From: Pseudomonas sp. GM41(2012)
GTDB taxonomy: Bacteria; Pseudomonadota; Gammaproteobacteria; Pseudomonadales; Pseudomonadaceae
Assembly (NCBI RefSeq): GCF_000282315.2
Contig: NZ_AKJN02000006.1
Coordinates: 1-64,000 of the forward strand
Direction: 5' to 3'
Length of the DNA: 64,000 nucleotides
Shown in pieces: positions 51,863 to 62,817 of the stretch. The first letter of the stretch is position 1. Each line of letters begins with the position of its first letter. The notes beneath the pieces are model-generated. The model saw only the letters and a list, made by a program, of their open reading frames with translations, was not told where the DNA came from and searched no databases. The position numbers were made by a program, and so were the translations under genes.

Positions 51863-53365
51863 TCATAGCCATCCCGAGGCCAGAGGCCATGCCTTGGGAA
51901 TGCAGACACGCCCGCCACTTCCGCTGGCCAGCAGCTTCACGCCCAGGCTGTCGGGCCGCGGATAGAGGCGACTGCTGAGGCTGAAGCGCCCGTTTTCGTC
52001 GAACACCTCGATGGACGAGCGATCGAGAAACACCCGCAGTTCCAGTTGCCCTTGTGTCGGGTCTATCGCCACGCTGCGCTGACCGCTGACTTGCGCACCC
52101 GAGCGGCTACGGTCAAGCACCAGGCGCTGCAGCGCAGCATCGTAGTAAAGCAGGGTTTGTTCATGACCATCATCGCTGCAACGCAAGGCGATTCCGAGGT
52201 GGTCATCGGTGCAGCCGAGCAGATCCAGATGCACATGGATTTCGAGCATATCGCCATTCACTTCCGGCACCCAGCGGGTTCCCGACTCACCCCACCAGAG
52301 CGTGCCCGGCAATGGCGCCTGGCGCAGAGCGGTGAGCTCCCGTGCCGGATACACGCAAAGGCGATCGGCGCACAGGTCAAGTTCGCGCGGCAAACCGAGC
52401 ATGCCGCACCAGTGATGGGCCTGGCTCGGCATCGGGCTTTCCCACATGTCGAGCCATGCCCACACAAGACGTCGACCATCGGCGGCCAGTAGCGTTTGCG
52501 CGGCATAGAAATCGTGGCCGTTATCCAGCTCGATAAAAGGCCCGCCGGTGAAGTGCCATTCGCTGTCGAGGCGGCCCACTCGATAACCGGTCTGGTATTT
52601 GTTGAGCCGCTCGTAACCCTGGGGTTGCATGCCTTGAGGGGAGTAGAGCAGCACATCGCGCCCATTCAGCCGGAACAGATCCGGGCACTCCCACATATAG
52701 CCATCGCCCTCGCTGCCGCTGGCCACATAATCGAGGAACTCCCAGGTGTGCAGATCGGTGGAACGGTACAGCGGCAGCAGCGGTTTATCGCCCAGGCGTG
52801 CGCCGGCAATCAGATACCAACAGTCATCCTCCTGCCAGACCTTGGGGTCGCGAAAGTGCATGATCGTGTCTTGAGGCGCGGTCTCGATGACGGCGCCATG
52901 CTTGATGAACCGGATGCCGTCGGTACTGGTGGCCAGGCACTGGACTTGACGGATCGAGCGTTCGTCACCCACTTCCCCTAGCCAGGTGTGCCCGGTGTAG
53001 ATCAGTGCCAGGGTATCGCCACACACCACCGCGCTACCGGAAAAACAACCGTCACGGTCGAAGTCATCGCCGGGCGCCAGCGCAATGGGCAGATGCTGCC
53101 AATGGACCAGATCGGCACTCTTGGCATGCCCCCAATACATCGGGCCCCATTTCGCTTCGAAGGGGTAGTGCTGATAGAAAACGTGGTATTCGCCGCGAAA
53201 GTACACTACCCCGTTTGGGTCGTTCATCCAGCCCGCCGCAGGGGCAAGATGATAACCGGGTTGGTAATCGTGGATGACGCGAGACAGGCCATCATTCAGC
53301 GCATGCTGCGCAAGCTCAAGGGTAGCGGACATCGGATCGTTCATGGAATTCAAAGCCAAGGTCAT
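51863..53365 (-). CDS. scrB: Glycoside hydrolase family 32 (sucrose-6-phosphate/sucrose hydrolase type)
   Basis: This 500-residue beta-fructosidase has the nucleophile in GWMNDPNGVVYF, the transition-state Asp in HFRDPKVW, the acid/base Glu in MWECPDLFRL, and a C-terminal beta-sandwich (LRVFLDRSSIEVFDENGRFS). It hydrolyses the fructosyl bond of sucrose or related sugars. There is no signal peptide, so it acts on imported sugar; because uptake is by ABC transporter rather than PTS, the likely substrate is unphosphorylated sucrose. The ATG at 53365 overlaps the ATPase stop by ATGA. A shorter start within the first 12 codons is possible. Confidence 0.93.
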   Translation of the reverse strand: MTLALNSMNDPMSATLELAQHALNDGLSRVIHDYQPGYHLAPAAGWMNDPNGVVYFRGEYHVFYQHYPFEAKWGPMYWGHAKSADLVHWQHLPIALAPGDDFDRDGCFSGSAVVCGDTLALIYTGHTWLGEVGDERSIRQVQCLATSTDGIRFIKHGAVIETAPQDTIMHFRDPKVWQEDDCWYLIAGARLGDKPLLPLYRSTDLHTWEFLDYVASGSEGDGYMWECPDLFRLNGRDVLLYSPQGMQPQGYERLNKYQTGYRVGRLDSEWHFTGGPFIELDNGHDFYAAQTLLAADGRRLVWAWLDMWESPMPSQAHHWCGMLGLPRELDLCADRLCVYPARELTALRQAPLPGTLWWGESGTRWVPEVNGDMLEIHVHLDLLGCTDDHLGIALRCSDDGHEQTLLYYDAALQRLVLDRSRSGAQVSGQRSVAIDPTQGQLELRVFLDRSSIEVFDENGRFSLSSRLYPRPDSLGVKLLASGSGGRVCIPKAWPLASGWL

Positions 53366-54498
53366 AGGGCTGCTTCTCGTACCGAGTGCAGCGGGACGTC
53401 GTCTGCCAGGGCCTGTGGGTAGCGTTTCAAGGCTGTGCCATCGGCGTCGAACAGGTGCAGATTGCCGGGGTCCAGCTGCAGCTCGACCTGATCGCCCACT
53501 CGCCATCCGGCGTTGACTTCACAACGACAGATCAGTGGTTCGTCCTGACCGGTATCGAGGTGCACATAGGTTTCGCTGCCCAGATACTCGACCGCGGTCA
53601 CAACGACGCCGGCGGTTCCATCCGCTGCCTTGAGCGACAGGTGTTCCGGGCGAATTCCCAGGCTCAACTGTGCGTCCGCCGCCAGGTTCGAGCTGTCAAA
53701 GGGCAGGGAACTCATCCCCAATACGGGGGTATGAACCAGGCTGGTTTTACCTGGCGCATGCAGGCGCGCCGCCAGAAAGTTCATTCTGGGCGAACCGAGA
53801 AAACCGGCGACAAAGCGACTGGCCGGGCGTTCATAGAGTTCGCGCGGTGAGCCGACCTGCTCGATGCGACCGCCATTGAGCACGACAATTTTGTCGGCCA
53901 GGGTCATCGCTTCAACCTGATCGTGGGTGACATAGATCATGGTCGAGCCCAGCCGATCATGCAGCCGGGCGATTTCGTTGCGCATCTGCACCCGCAACGA
54001 GGCATCCAGGTTGGACAGCGGCTCATCGAACAACAGAATGTCCGGTTCCCGCGCCATGGCTCTGCCCATGGCCACACGCTGACGCTGCCCACCGGACAGT
54101 TCCTTTGGTTTGCGTTGCAGCAGTTTGTCCAATTGAAGGATTTGCGCTGTTTTCAGCACGCGTTCGCTCAGGCTGCTCTTTTCAGTCTTGGCCAGTTTGA
54201 GACCAAAGCTGATGTTGTCGTAGACGCTCATGTGCGGGTACAGCGCATAAGACTGAAACACCATACCGACGCCACGCTCGCGCGGTTCCAGGTCGTTGAC
54301 CCGACGCCCGTCGATCAACAGGTCACCGCCGCAGATCGAATTCAGGCCGGCGATCAGTCGTAGCAGGGTCGATTTTCCGCAGCCCGAAGGGCCGACGAAC
54401 ACCACGAATTCACCCGTCGCGATTTCCAGGCTGACGTCGCGAAGAATCCGCATGCCGCCCAATTGTTTGTTCACGTTGTCCAGTTTCAATTTGATCAC
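53362..54498 (-). CDS. Sugar ABC transporter ATP-binding protein (MalK/UgpC type)
   Basis: This 378-residue ATPase has Walker A VGPSGCGKST, signature LSGGQRQR, Walker B ILLFDEPLSNLD and H-loop YVTHD, followed by a C-terminal regulatory OB-fold (residues about 240-378; LSLGIRPEHLSL). It powers the two permeases transcribed just before it. It is coupled to the hydrolase gene by a 4-base overlap. Confidence 0.95.
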   Translation of the reverse strand: MIKLKLDNVNKQLGGMRILRDVSLEIATGEFVVFVGPSGCGKSTLLRLIAGLNSICGGDLLIDGRRVNDLEPRERGVGMVFQSYALYPHMSVYDNISFGLKLAKTEKSSLSERVLKTAQILQLDKLLQRKPKELSGGQRQRVAMGRAMAREPDILLFDEPLSNLDASLRVQMRNEIARLHDRLGSTMIYVTHDQVEAMTLADKIVVLNGGRIEQVGSPRELYERPASRFVAGFLGSPRMNFLAARLHAPGKTSLVHTPVLGMSSLPFDSSNLAADAQLSLGIRPEHLSLKAADGTAGVVVTAVEYLGSETYVHLDTGQDEPLICRCEVNAGWRVGDQVELQLDPGNLHLFDADGTALKRYPQALADDVPLHSVREAAL

Positions 54499-54525
54499 GA
54501 TGCTGTTCCTTGTCTTTGTTGGGCA

Positions 54526-55368
54526 TCAACCCTTTAACGCGCCGGCAGTGAGACCGGAAACGATTCGGCGCTGGAAGATCAGCACCAGAATCACCAGTGG
54601 GACGGTGACCAGCACCGAGGCGGCCATCAACAACCCCCAAGGCAACTCATGGGGGCTGCCGCCGGAAATCAGGGCGATGGCCACCGGCACCGTGCGTTGC
54701 GTGTCGGTGAGAGTGAAGGTCAGGGCAAACAGGAACTCGTTCCACGCTGCGATGAAGGCCAATAAGCCGGTGGTGACCAGTGCAGGCCAGAGCAGGGGCA
54801 ACAGCACCCGGGTCAGCGTGACCCATGGGGACGCGCCATCCATGATTGCCGCTTCTTCCAGTTCATGGGGCAGTTGCCCCATGAACGTGGTCAGCACCCA
54901 GACGGTGAAGGGCAGGGTGAAAATCGTGTAGCTCAGGATCAACGCCCAGGACGTGTTGTACAGGCCCAGGGCGCGGATCACTTCGAACAGCCCCGACAGC
55001 ACCGCGACCTGGGGAAACATCGACACGCCAAGGACCATCATCAAGACCGTGCCACGCCCACGGAACTTCACCCGGCCCAAGGCATAGGCGGCGGTCAGGC
55101 TGAGGAACAGCGCCAGCGTCACCACGCACAGCGCAACCACCAGCGAGTTACCGATCGCCCGCAGGAATGAGGCTTGATGGAGTACCGCCGCGTAATTGGA
55201 GAAGTCGGGGTTATCGATCCAGTAGCTCACCTCGAACAAGGCGCTGGACGGCTTCAGCGAAGTCACGATGGCGTAGTAGAAAGGGAAGACCGCATACAGC
55301 AGCAGAACCCCGATCAGACACCAGAATCCGAGACGCAACAGTGATTTTTTCAGTAGGCGCAGGTTCAT
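54526..55368 (-). CDS. Sugar ABC transporter permease (MalG type)
   Basis: This 280-residue permease has six hydrophobic segments and the EAA loop LPHELEEAAIMDGASPWVTL. I start at the ATG at 55368 (MNLRLLKKSLLRLGF), which overlaps the upstream permease stop by ATGA. The longer open frame back to 55773 is antiphase sequence of that permease gene. Confidence 0.94.
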   Translation of the reverse strand: MNLRLLKKSLLRLGFWCLIGVLLLYAVFPFYYAIVTSLKPSSALFEVSYWIDNPDFSNYAAVLHQASFLRAIGNSLVVALCVVTLALFLSLTAAYALGRVKFRGRGTVLMMVLGVSMFPQVAVLSGLFEVIRALGLYNTSWALILSYTIFTLPFTVWVLTTFMGQLPHELEEAAIMDGASPWVTLTRVLLPLLWPALVTTGLLAFIAAWNEFLFALTFTLTDTQRTVPVAIALISGGSPHELPWGLLMAASVLVTVPLVILVLIFQRRIVSGLTAGALKG

Positions 55369-56327
55369 GACCGGACCTCCAGTTGACGGCGTCCGAGGTA
55401 GAGATAAAGCATGGCGATGACCGCAACCACCAGAAACAACAGCGTCGAGGCCGCGCTGCCGTAACCGACGTCCTGGAACTCCACGAGGTGCTGGCGGGCA
55501 TACACCGACATGCTCATGGTGCTCGACGAGTTCGAGGTCAGCACATAGATGACGTCGAATACCCGCAGCGAGTCGAGGATGCGGAAGATCGCCGCCACCA
55601 GCAGTGCGGGCATCAGCAGGGGCAGCGTGACACGCCAGAACACCTTCAGCGGATGAATGCCATCGACCCTGGCGGCTTCGTAGCAATCGCTCGGCAACAT
55701 CTGCAAGGCCGCCAGCATCAGCAGCGTGACAAAAGGCACGGTCTTCCAGACGTCGACGATGATCACCGCCCACATCGACAAATCCGCATCTGCCGTCCAG
55801 GCCAGGGGCGCGTCAATCAGGCCAAGGCTCAGCATCAGGTGATTGATGATGCCGAACTGGTCGTTAAGCATCCATGACCAGATCTTCGCCGAGACAATGG
55901 TCGGAATCGCCCAGGGAATCAGAATCAACGCACGTACCAGAGAACGTCCGGTGAACTTGATGTTTAGCAGTAACGCCACCAGCAGTCCCAGTACGACTTC
56001 CAGTCCCACGGACACCACGGTGAAATGCAAGGTGTTGCGCACAGCGTTCCACCATTGAGGATCGACCAGGACGCCCGACCAGGTGGAACCGTTGTGGAAC
56101 AGATAATTGCCAAAGCCTATGAAGGTTCCGCCACCGGTGTCCGCCAGGTTGGCGTCGGTCAGGCTGAACCAGAATGTGCGCAATAACGGCCAGGCCGCCA
56201 CCAGGGCCAGACACAGCAACATCGGCGTCAGAAACAGCCAGGCAGCGCGTACTCGGCGACGTTGTACGGGCGTTTCCCTGGTGAGCAGAAGCTCGTCACA
56301 GGGGGCATGGGTAGTAGAGACAGACAT
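55365..56327 (-). CDS. Sugar ABC transporter permease (MalF type)
   Basis: This 320-residue permease has a cytoplasmic N-terminus, a first helix AWLFLTPMLLCLALVAAWPLL and the EAA loop LPSDCYEAARVDGIHPLKVF. It pairs with the MalG-type protein. It lies 21 bases after the binding-protein gene. Confidence 0.94.
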   Translation of the reverse strand: MSVSTTHAPCDELLLTRETPVQRRRVRAAWLFLTPMLLCLALVAAWPLLRTFWFSLTDANLADTGGGTFIGFGNYLFHNGSTWSGVLVDPQWWNAVRNTLHFTVVSVGLEVVLGLLVALLLNIKFTGRSLVRALILIPWAIPTIVSAKIWSWMLNDQFGIINHLMLSLGLIDAPLAWTADADLSMWAVIIVDVWKTVPFVTLLMLAALQMLPSDCYEAARVDGIHPLKVFWRVTLPLLMPALLVAAIFRILDSLRVFDVIYVLTSNSSSTMSMSVYARQHLVEFQDVGYGSAASTLLFLVVAVIAMLYLYLGRRQLEVRS

Positions 56328-56348
56328 GGTGATTTCCTTCCTTGTGGC

Positions 56349-57623
56349 TTACCAGTTCCGGCGTTTGATGCGCGTGAGTTCGCTTTCCAGTTCGGCCAGC
56401 GCCTGATCGACAGGCAACTCGCCCGCGAGCACGCCATGCACTCGATCGAAGAACGCATTGGAGACCCGTGGATAGCGATCGGCAGTGATGGAGGCGGGGC
56501 GCATCACCCCATCGTTGAGAATGCTGTGCAACTGAGCGTAATAAGGCATTGCCGCGAGCAGTTCGGGATCTTGATACAGCGACTCGATAACCGGGTTATA
56601 GGCGCCTATCAGGGCACGACGTTTTTGCTCTTGGGCACTGGTCAGGTAGCTCACCAGCTCGGCGGCAAGTTTTGGATGGGCGCTGTAACGCGATACCGCC
56701 AGGCCCCAGCCACCGAGAGTGGATGCATGGGTGCCGGCTTCGCCGCCGCGGGGCAGGGGAGCGACACCGACCTTGTCTTTTACGGCACTGTCCTGACTTT
56801 GAACCAGGGCCCAGACATACGGCCAGTTACGCATGAACAGCGCATTTCCCGACTGGAATACGCCACGTCCTTCTTCCTCGGTGTAATTGAGCACGCCCCG
56901 CGGGGAGATGTCTCCGACCCAGCTTTTCGCCAGGGTCAAAGCTGTCCTTGAGGCCTGATTGTTGACCACGATGTCGCCTCGTGAATTGACCAGTCCGCCT
57001 TCCGGTTGGCTGCTGATCCACTCCAGCGCATTGCACGTCAGGCCCTCGTAGGCGCGCCCCTGAAATACGTAACCCCATGCATTGGGATTCCCGGCAGTGC
57101 GCTCGGCCTGTTGAATACTCTTGGCGGTAGCGGTCATTTCCTCCCAGGTCTGTGGCACCTGCTGGTTGTACTTCTCGAGCAAGTCCTTGCGGTAGTACAG
57201 CAGACCCGAGTCGGTAAACCACGGCATTGTCACCAGCCGTCCGTTCACCGTGGCGTTATCCACCTGTGCCTGGAAGTAACCTTGGGTCGCGTTAGCGGGA
57301 AGCACCTCGCGCAGATCCATCAGATGTTTGGCCAGCATCCCCGGCCACACCATATCGATTTGAATGATGTCGATGTCGCTGGATTGCGCACTGAGAATCT
57401 GTTGGTAGAACGACAACCGCTCGGTTGCCGAGTTAGGCGTGGAAACCACCTCGACGTTGTTGCCAGTCTGTTTCGACCACGCCTCGACAGCCTCCTTGCA
57501 GAGTTGCAGTTCCGCACCTACCGCACCGCACGAGATCGTTAAATCGGCTGCGCTCGAGAGAGATGGAAGCCCGGCGCAGAGGGTGAGCAGCGCTGCTGGA
57601 AGGAGAGATTTCAGCTGTTTCAT
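56349..57623 (-). CDS. Sugar ABC transporter periplasmic binding protein
   Basis: This 424-residue cluster B/D (MalE-like, SBP_bac_1) protein has a signal peptide (residues 1-26, cleavage near LSSA). It contains ATERLSFYQQILSAQSSDID, TDSGLLYYRKDLLEKY and STLGGWGLAVSRYSAHPKLA, characteristic of trehalose/sucrose/maltose-type binders. The ATG at 57623 follows AGAGGGC. Its promoter region is shared with the divergent porin gene and has a GTTAACGTTAAC operator 31 bases upstream. Confidence 0.93.
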   Translation of the reverse strand: MKQLKSLLPAALLTLCAGLPSLSSAADLTISCGAVGAELQLCKEAVEAWSKQTGNNVEVVSTPNSATERLSFYQQILSAQSSDIDIIQIDMVWPGMLAKHLMDLREVLPANATQGYFQAQVDNATVNGRLVTMPWFTDSGLLYYRKDLLEKYNQQVPQTWEEMTATAKSIQQAERTAGNPNAWGYVFQGRAYEGLTCNALEWISSQPEGGLVNSRGDIVVNNQASRTALTLAKSWVGDISPRGVLNYTEEEGRGVFQSGNALFMRNWPYVWALVQSQDSAVKDKVGVAPLPRGGEAGTHASTLGGWGLAVSRYSAHPKLAAELVSYLTSAQEQKRRALIGAYNPVIESLYQDPELLAAMPYYAQLHSILNDGVMRPASITADRYPRVSNAFFDRVHGVLAGELPVDQALAELESELTRIKRRNW

Positions 57624-57653
57624 AAAGCCCTCTTTATTTTTGTTTTTAGAGAA

Positions 57654-57665
57654 GTTAACGTTAAC
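57654..57665. promoter_or_regulatory. LacI-type operator between sugar ABC operon and porin
   Basis: The perfect 12-bp palindrome GTTAACGTTAAC, with a central CG as in many LacI/GalR operators, lies in the 168-base divergent promoter region. It is the natural site for the regulator at 50795-51787. Confidence 0.7.
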
Positions 57666-57770
57666 ATCGCCAAATGTAGCAGCGTATTTGCGATGAGGCA
57701 TCCTTTTTTTCGTCGATTTTGACAATTGATACCTAAGGAAAAAAGGCCGGTCGCGGGAACAAAACAATAA

Positions 57771-59360
<1,590 letters not shown>

Positions 59361-59542
59361 TATCGGCTTCATCTGCGACAGGTTCCGTGCTGTAACCAAC
59401 CTTTGGCGTTTGTCGATCGTTCCGCTGCTCCACTTTACGTGCGTTGGCGCAGTAGTGTTGGTCGTGTTCAGCGTTGTCGCCTGGCCGAACTTTAAACGGC
59501 GCTCTCCCTGGGGGCTTGGCTCAAGGACTACAACCTGGCGCT

Positions 59543-59878
59543 CTAGCGAACCTGTTCGGCCAGGGCGCCTTCGATCTGTGGACCTTTAGTGGCGGCCAGG
59601 TGACCTCCAATGAAATCGCCGGCCTGACCCTCTTTGGCGGCCAGTTTCGTAGCAACAGCCCACGCAACGACGCGAGCATGGAAGACATGTTCATGAACGG
59701 CAAAGCCGCGTTCACCTCCGACCGTTTCAACTTCGGCGGCGGCGAATACAGCTTCAACGACAAGCGCACCCAGATCGGTCTGTGGTACGCCGAATTGACC
59801 GATATCTACCAGCAACAATATGTCAACCTCACCCACAGCCAGCCCGTGGGCGACTGGACTCTGAATTATCACCGCTGA
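59543..59878 (+). pseudogene. Internal fragment of an OprD-family porin
   Basis: The frame reads SGGQVTSNEIAGLTLFGGQF, then NDASMEDMFMNGKAAFTSDR, then a stretch ending TQIGLWYAELTDIYQQQYVN, matching the middle of OprD-type porins. It breaks off after VGDWTLNYHR at a stop (59878). There is no signal peptide, start region or C-terminal Phe strand. It is a relic of about one quarter of the gene, lying downstream of the intact ScrY-like porin. The 113 bases before it (59361-59473) hold nothing I can identify. Confidence 0.75.
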
Positions 59879-60048
59879 TATATCGGCTGAAAAATCTCAG
59901 CGTTAGATGGCGAAATTCGAATGTTCGCAGGGGTTTCAGCGCCAATGAGTTTGATGAAAACCGGATTTTTATTAATTATCCTATATCGTTATTGTGACGA
60001 AAATTCTGCACGCTCAATACTTGGCAGTGGCGGCGAGTCAATAAAAAA

Positions 60049-60432
60049 TCATTCCGTCAGGCTTACCTGCGCCGCCTCGTCAAACTTCAACCGGGCCGCT
60101 TCAACCTCGGGCAATTTATCGAGCGTCCATTTATGCAATTCGCGAAATGGCTGCTGCAGTGTTCGACCAAGTTGGGTGATCTCATACTGGACTGCCACAG
60201 GCGAGAACGAAATGACCTTGCGCGAGACAAGACCATTTCGTTCCAGCCGTCGCAGGCACTGTGTCAGTGCCTTCTGAGTGACGCCCTCCAGGCGGCGCCT
60301 GATGGCATTAAAGCGATGCGGTCCGTCATCAAGTACTGCCAGAACCATCATTGACCACTTATCTGCGATTTGGTCGAACAGCGCCCGGCTTGGGCACTCC
60401 GACGAAAAACATTGCGGCTTTAATTCCAGCAT
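60049..60432 (-). CDS. HxlR family transcriptional regulator
   Basis: This 127-residue winged-helix protein has CPSRALFDQIADKWSMMVL (the N-terminal Cys is the redox- or electrophile-sensing position in several HxlR members), FNAIRRRLEGVTQKALTQCL for recognition, and LERNGLVSRKV for the wing. It is divergent from an OYE-family oxidoreductase, a frequent pairing where the regulator senses quinones or aldehydes and controls the reductase. A symmetric operator lies in the gap at 60451-60468. Confidence 0.92.
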   Translation of the reverse strand: MLELKPQCFSSECPSRALFDQIADKWSMMVLAVLDDGPHRFNAIRRRLEGVTQKALTQCLRRLERNGLVSRKVISFSPVAVQYEITQLGRTLQQPFRELHKWTLDKLPEVEAARLKFDEAAQVSLTE

Positions 60433-60446
60433 CGAAGTTTCCTCAT

Positions 60447-60478
60447 GTATACCTAGGCGACTCTAGGTGCCTAATTGA
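60447..60478. promoter_or_regulatory. Candidate HxlR operator: inverted repeat with flanks
   Basis: ACCTAG-GCGACT-CTAGGT (60451-60468) is a perfect 6-bp inverted repeat between the divergent hxlR and OYE genes. The flanks GTATACCTAG and GGTGCCTAATTGA recur at the same 19-base spacing at 62009-62040. Confidence 0.65.
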
Positions 60479-60534
60479 CATTTGGTTTACAAAATATACT
60501 TATATGGCTTCCAAAAGCAAATGGACTCCATCCA

Positions 60535-61653
60535 ATGTCAAACCCTGATACCAGCATTTTATTTCGTCCTTTTTCCATCCGGTCGCTTGAACTGAAAAAC
60601 CGGATTGTCATGGCGCCAATGACGCGTCTGTTCTCACCTGAAGGCATCCCGGGTGAAGCGAGCACTGCTTACTACCGGCGGCGGGCAGAGGGACGTGTCG
60701 GGCTGATTTTGTCGGAAGGCACCGTGATTGATCGCCCGGCATCACGCAATGATTCCGGCATTCCTTTTTTTCACGGCGAAGCGGCGCTGGCTGGGTGGAA
60801 AAACGTGATCGATGCGGTCCACAACGCTGGCGGGCGCATGGCACCGCAGATCTGGCACACCGGTGCCACGCGTTACATCAACGACTGGGAGCCAGATGCG
60901 CCAGTGGAAAGCCCGTCGGGCCTTGATTCGCCAGGCGACCTGCGTGGTGTGGCGATGAGTGAAGAGGACATTGCCGACACGGTAGCAGCGTTCGCCAAGG
61001 CCGCAGCGGATGCCAAACGACTGGGCTTCGATACCGTTGAGATCCACGGAGCCCATGGTTATTTGATCGATCAGTTTTTCTGGTCTGGTACCAATCTGCG
61101 CACCGACCGCTACGGCGGCCCGACAATCAAGGAACGCTCGCGCTTTGCCAGCGAGATCGTATCTGCTGTTCGTCATGCTGTTGGCCCTGAATTCCCGATC
61201 ATCATGCGTGTCAGCCAGTGGAAGCAACAGGATTACGGAGTACGCGTCGCTGAAACGCCAGCTGTGATGGAAGACTGGCTGTTGCCATTAGTCGAGGCTG
61301 GTGTCGACGTCCTGCACTGCTCACAACGTCGCTTCTGGGAACCTGAGTTCCCCGAGATTGACGGTGAGAACGGCCTGAACTGCGCGGGCTGGGCGAAGAA
61401 AGTAACCGGGGCCGCGACCATCAGTGTTGGTTCGGTTGGGCTAGAAAATGATGTTACTAATGCCTTCGCCGGCAAGGGATCAACTCCTGCGAGTTTGGAT
61501 CGGCTCGTCGAGCGCATGGAGCGCGAAGAGTTTGATCTGATCGCTGTAGGGCGTGTTCTGCTGAGTGACAAGGATTGGGCCGCCAAAGTTGAAAAAGGCG
61601 ATTACGCAGACCTAAAGGGCTTCAATCCGGCATCTTTAGCCGAATTGGTTTGA
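60535..61653 (+). CDS. NADH:flavin oxidoreductase (OYE family)
   Basis: This 372-residue FMN barrel has LKNRIVMAPMTRLFSPEGIP, GRMAPQIWHTGATR and EIHGAHGYLIDQFFWSGTNL followed by RTDRYGG, plus SVGSVGL near the FMN phosphate site. It differs from the 408-residue OYE at 12835-14061 and belongs to another subgroup. It probably reduces electrophilic alkenes or quinones and is controlled by the divergent HxlR regulator. I use the ATG at 60535. Confidence 0.93.
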   Translation: MSNPDTSILFRPFSIRSLELKNRIVMAPMTRLFSPEGIPGEASTAYYRRRAEGRVGLILSEGTVIDRPASRNDSGIPFFHGEAALAGWKNVIDAVHNAGGRMAPQIWHTGATRYINDWEPDAPVESPSGLDSPGDLRGVAMSEEDIADTVAAFAKAAADAKRLGFDTVEIHGAHGYLIDQFFWSGTNLRTDRYGGPTIKERSRFASEIVSAVRHAVGPEFPIIMRVSQWKQQDYGVRVAETPAVMEDWLLPLVEAGVDVLHCSQRRFWEPEFPEIDGENGLNCAGWAKKVTGAATISVGSVGLENDVTNAFAGKGSTPASLDRLVERMEREEFDLIAVGRVLLSDKDWAAKVEKGDYADLKGFNPASLAELV

Positions 61654-62008
61654 GCCTTGTTGCGGAGTAGAGAGTGCGATGCCACAAAGGTTTAGTCTGA
61701 AAAAATCAGAGGTCTAGCCTCGGATGTTGCGAGGTCGAGTCGCAATCCGTTGTTGAGTGCAGCTTGACTGTTTCAATGACTGACCTGATACGGCCACTCA
61801 ACATCCGTCAGAATTGGATTAAATTACAGTGGGTCCCGGGCATCTACGTGCGAGTCGTAGATGTCCGTTGGCGGGGTGATACAGCGTCGCCACGGGTGAT
61901 GCCGGCGTTTCCACACGAAAGCGCCCGCTGGTACGCTCAGGGCCGCGCCATAGATGACGTACCGATATGGCAAGGGGGGAGCGACCGGCCAGGGGAAGGT
62001 GTATTCAA
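61654..62008. other. Gene-free stretch between OYE and the argR remnant
   Basis: A short open frame exists (61764-62018, 84 codons), but it has no ribosome site, no recognisable motif and ends in the duplicated operator-like element, so I do not call it. CATCTACG-TGCGAGT-CGTAGATG near 61839-61861 is an inverted repeat of unknown meaning. Confidence 0.4.
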
Positions 62009-62040
62009 GTATACCTAGTTGGGATTTGGTGCCTAATTGA
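62009..62040. repeat. Second copy of the GTATACCTAG...GGTGCCTAATTGA promoter element
   Basis: GTATACCTAG (62009-62018) and GGTGCCTAATTGA (62028-62040) repeat the element at 60447-60478 with identical spacing. The right operator arm has decayed (TTTGGT instead of CTAGGT). It lies 76 bases upstream of the truncated AraC-type gene. Confidence 0.75.
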
Positions 62041-62115
62041 AACCAGGGCGTATATCATTGGTTTCTTTAGCCATCGCCTCTACTTGAAGTTTGGGTGTAC
62101 GGAACAGGACTGATC

Positions 62116-62571
62116 ATGACGCTTGGCACCAACCAGCCAAGGTTGCAGGAAATCGTGGCGCTGATGGACGCCAACCTCGAAGAACCGATCGACCTCGACG
62201 AACTGGCAGTTTTTGTTTCCGTGTCGCGGCGTCAGCTGGAGCGGTTGTTTCAGAAATACCTGCACTGCTCACCGTCCCGCTATTACTTGAAACTGCGCCT
62301 GATTCGCGCCCGACAACTGCTCAAGCAAACACCCATGTCGATCATCGAAGTGGCGTCGGTGTGTGGCTTCGTGTCCACACCGTACTTCTCCAAGTGCTAC
62401 CGCGAGTACTACGGCATTCCACCACGCGACGAGCGTGTGGGTTCCAACACCACGCAACAAGTGGCAATGATACCGCTGCCACAAGCGCTGGGGCTGTCAC
62501 CGTTGTCCGCCCCGTCGTCGGCGCTCGGCCAAGCTCGCAACGAATCAACTTTTGCCAGCGTTCGGGTATAA
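62116..62571 (+). pseudogene. argR: DNA-binding-domain remnant of an ArgR/GlxA-type AraC regulator
   Basis: These 151 residues hold two AraC HTHs (LDELAVFVSVSRRQLERLF and MSIIEVASVCGFVSTPYFSK) and then a C-terminal tail ending ESTFASVRV. They resemble the last third of Pseudomonas ArgR, the arginine-responsive activator, whose N-terminal DJ-1/PfpI-like sensor domain of about 180 residues is absent. The sequence just upstream (62095-62115) is in frame for only a few codons before it becomes unrelated DNA carrying the duplicated operator element. It could be translated as a bare DNA-binding domain; the family member identity is moderate. Confidence 0.7.
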
Positions 62572-62750
62572 AACTATATCGCGATGGACTTTGAGCTCAT
62601 TACTCAGGATTTTCCGGCCTTTCAAAGCCTATGCGAGAGGCTTTATGAGGCTATTGCATCACTGATAGACCTGGCCACGTTGATCATAGGAGTTAATCTC
62701 GCAACTTTTTCACTACTCTGGCGAGATAAAAAAGTACCGACTGAGAATGG

Positions 62751-62776
62751 GAATTGATATTATTCGATGTCAATTC
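62751..62776. promoter_or_regulatory. Inverted repeat upstream of the TonB receptor (possible Fur-type site)
   Basis: GAATTGA-N12-TCAATTC (7-bp arms) lies 42 bases before the receptor start. Its TTGATATTATT centre partly resembles a Fur box. The wider 62572-62817 interval has no gene. Confidence 0.35.
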
Positions 62777-62817
62777 TCGCCGAGCTCCTGAGGTGCCCGG
62801 CATCTTCTCAAGGTTGT

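Noticed and set aside
61764..62018. 84-codon plus-strand ORF between OYE and the argR remnant
   Set aside because: No ribosome site, no family, and it ends inside the duplicated operator element.
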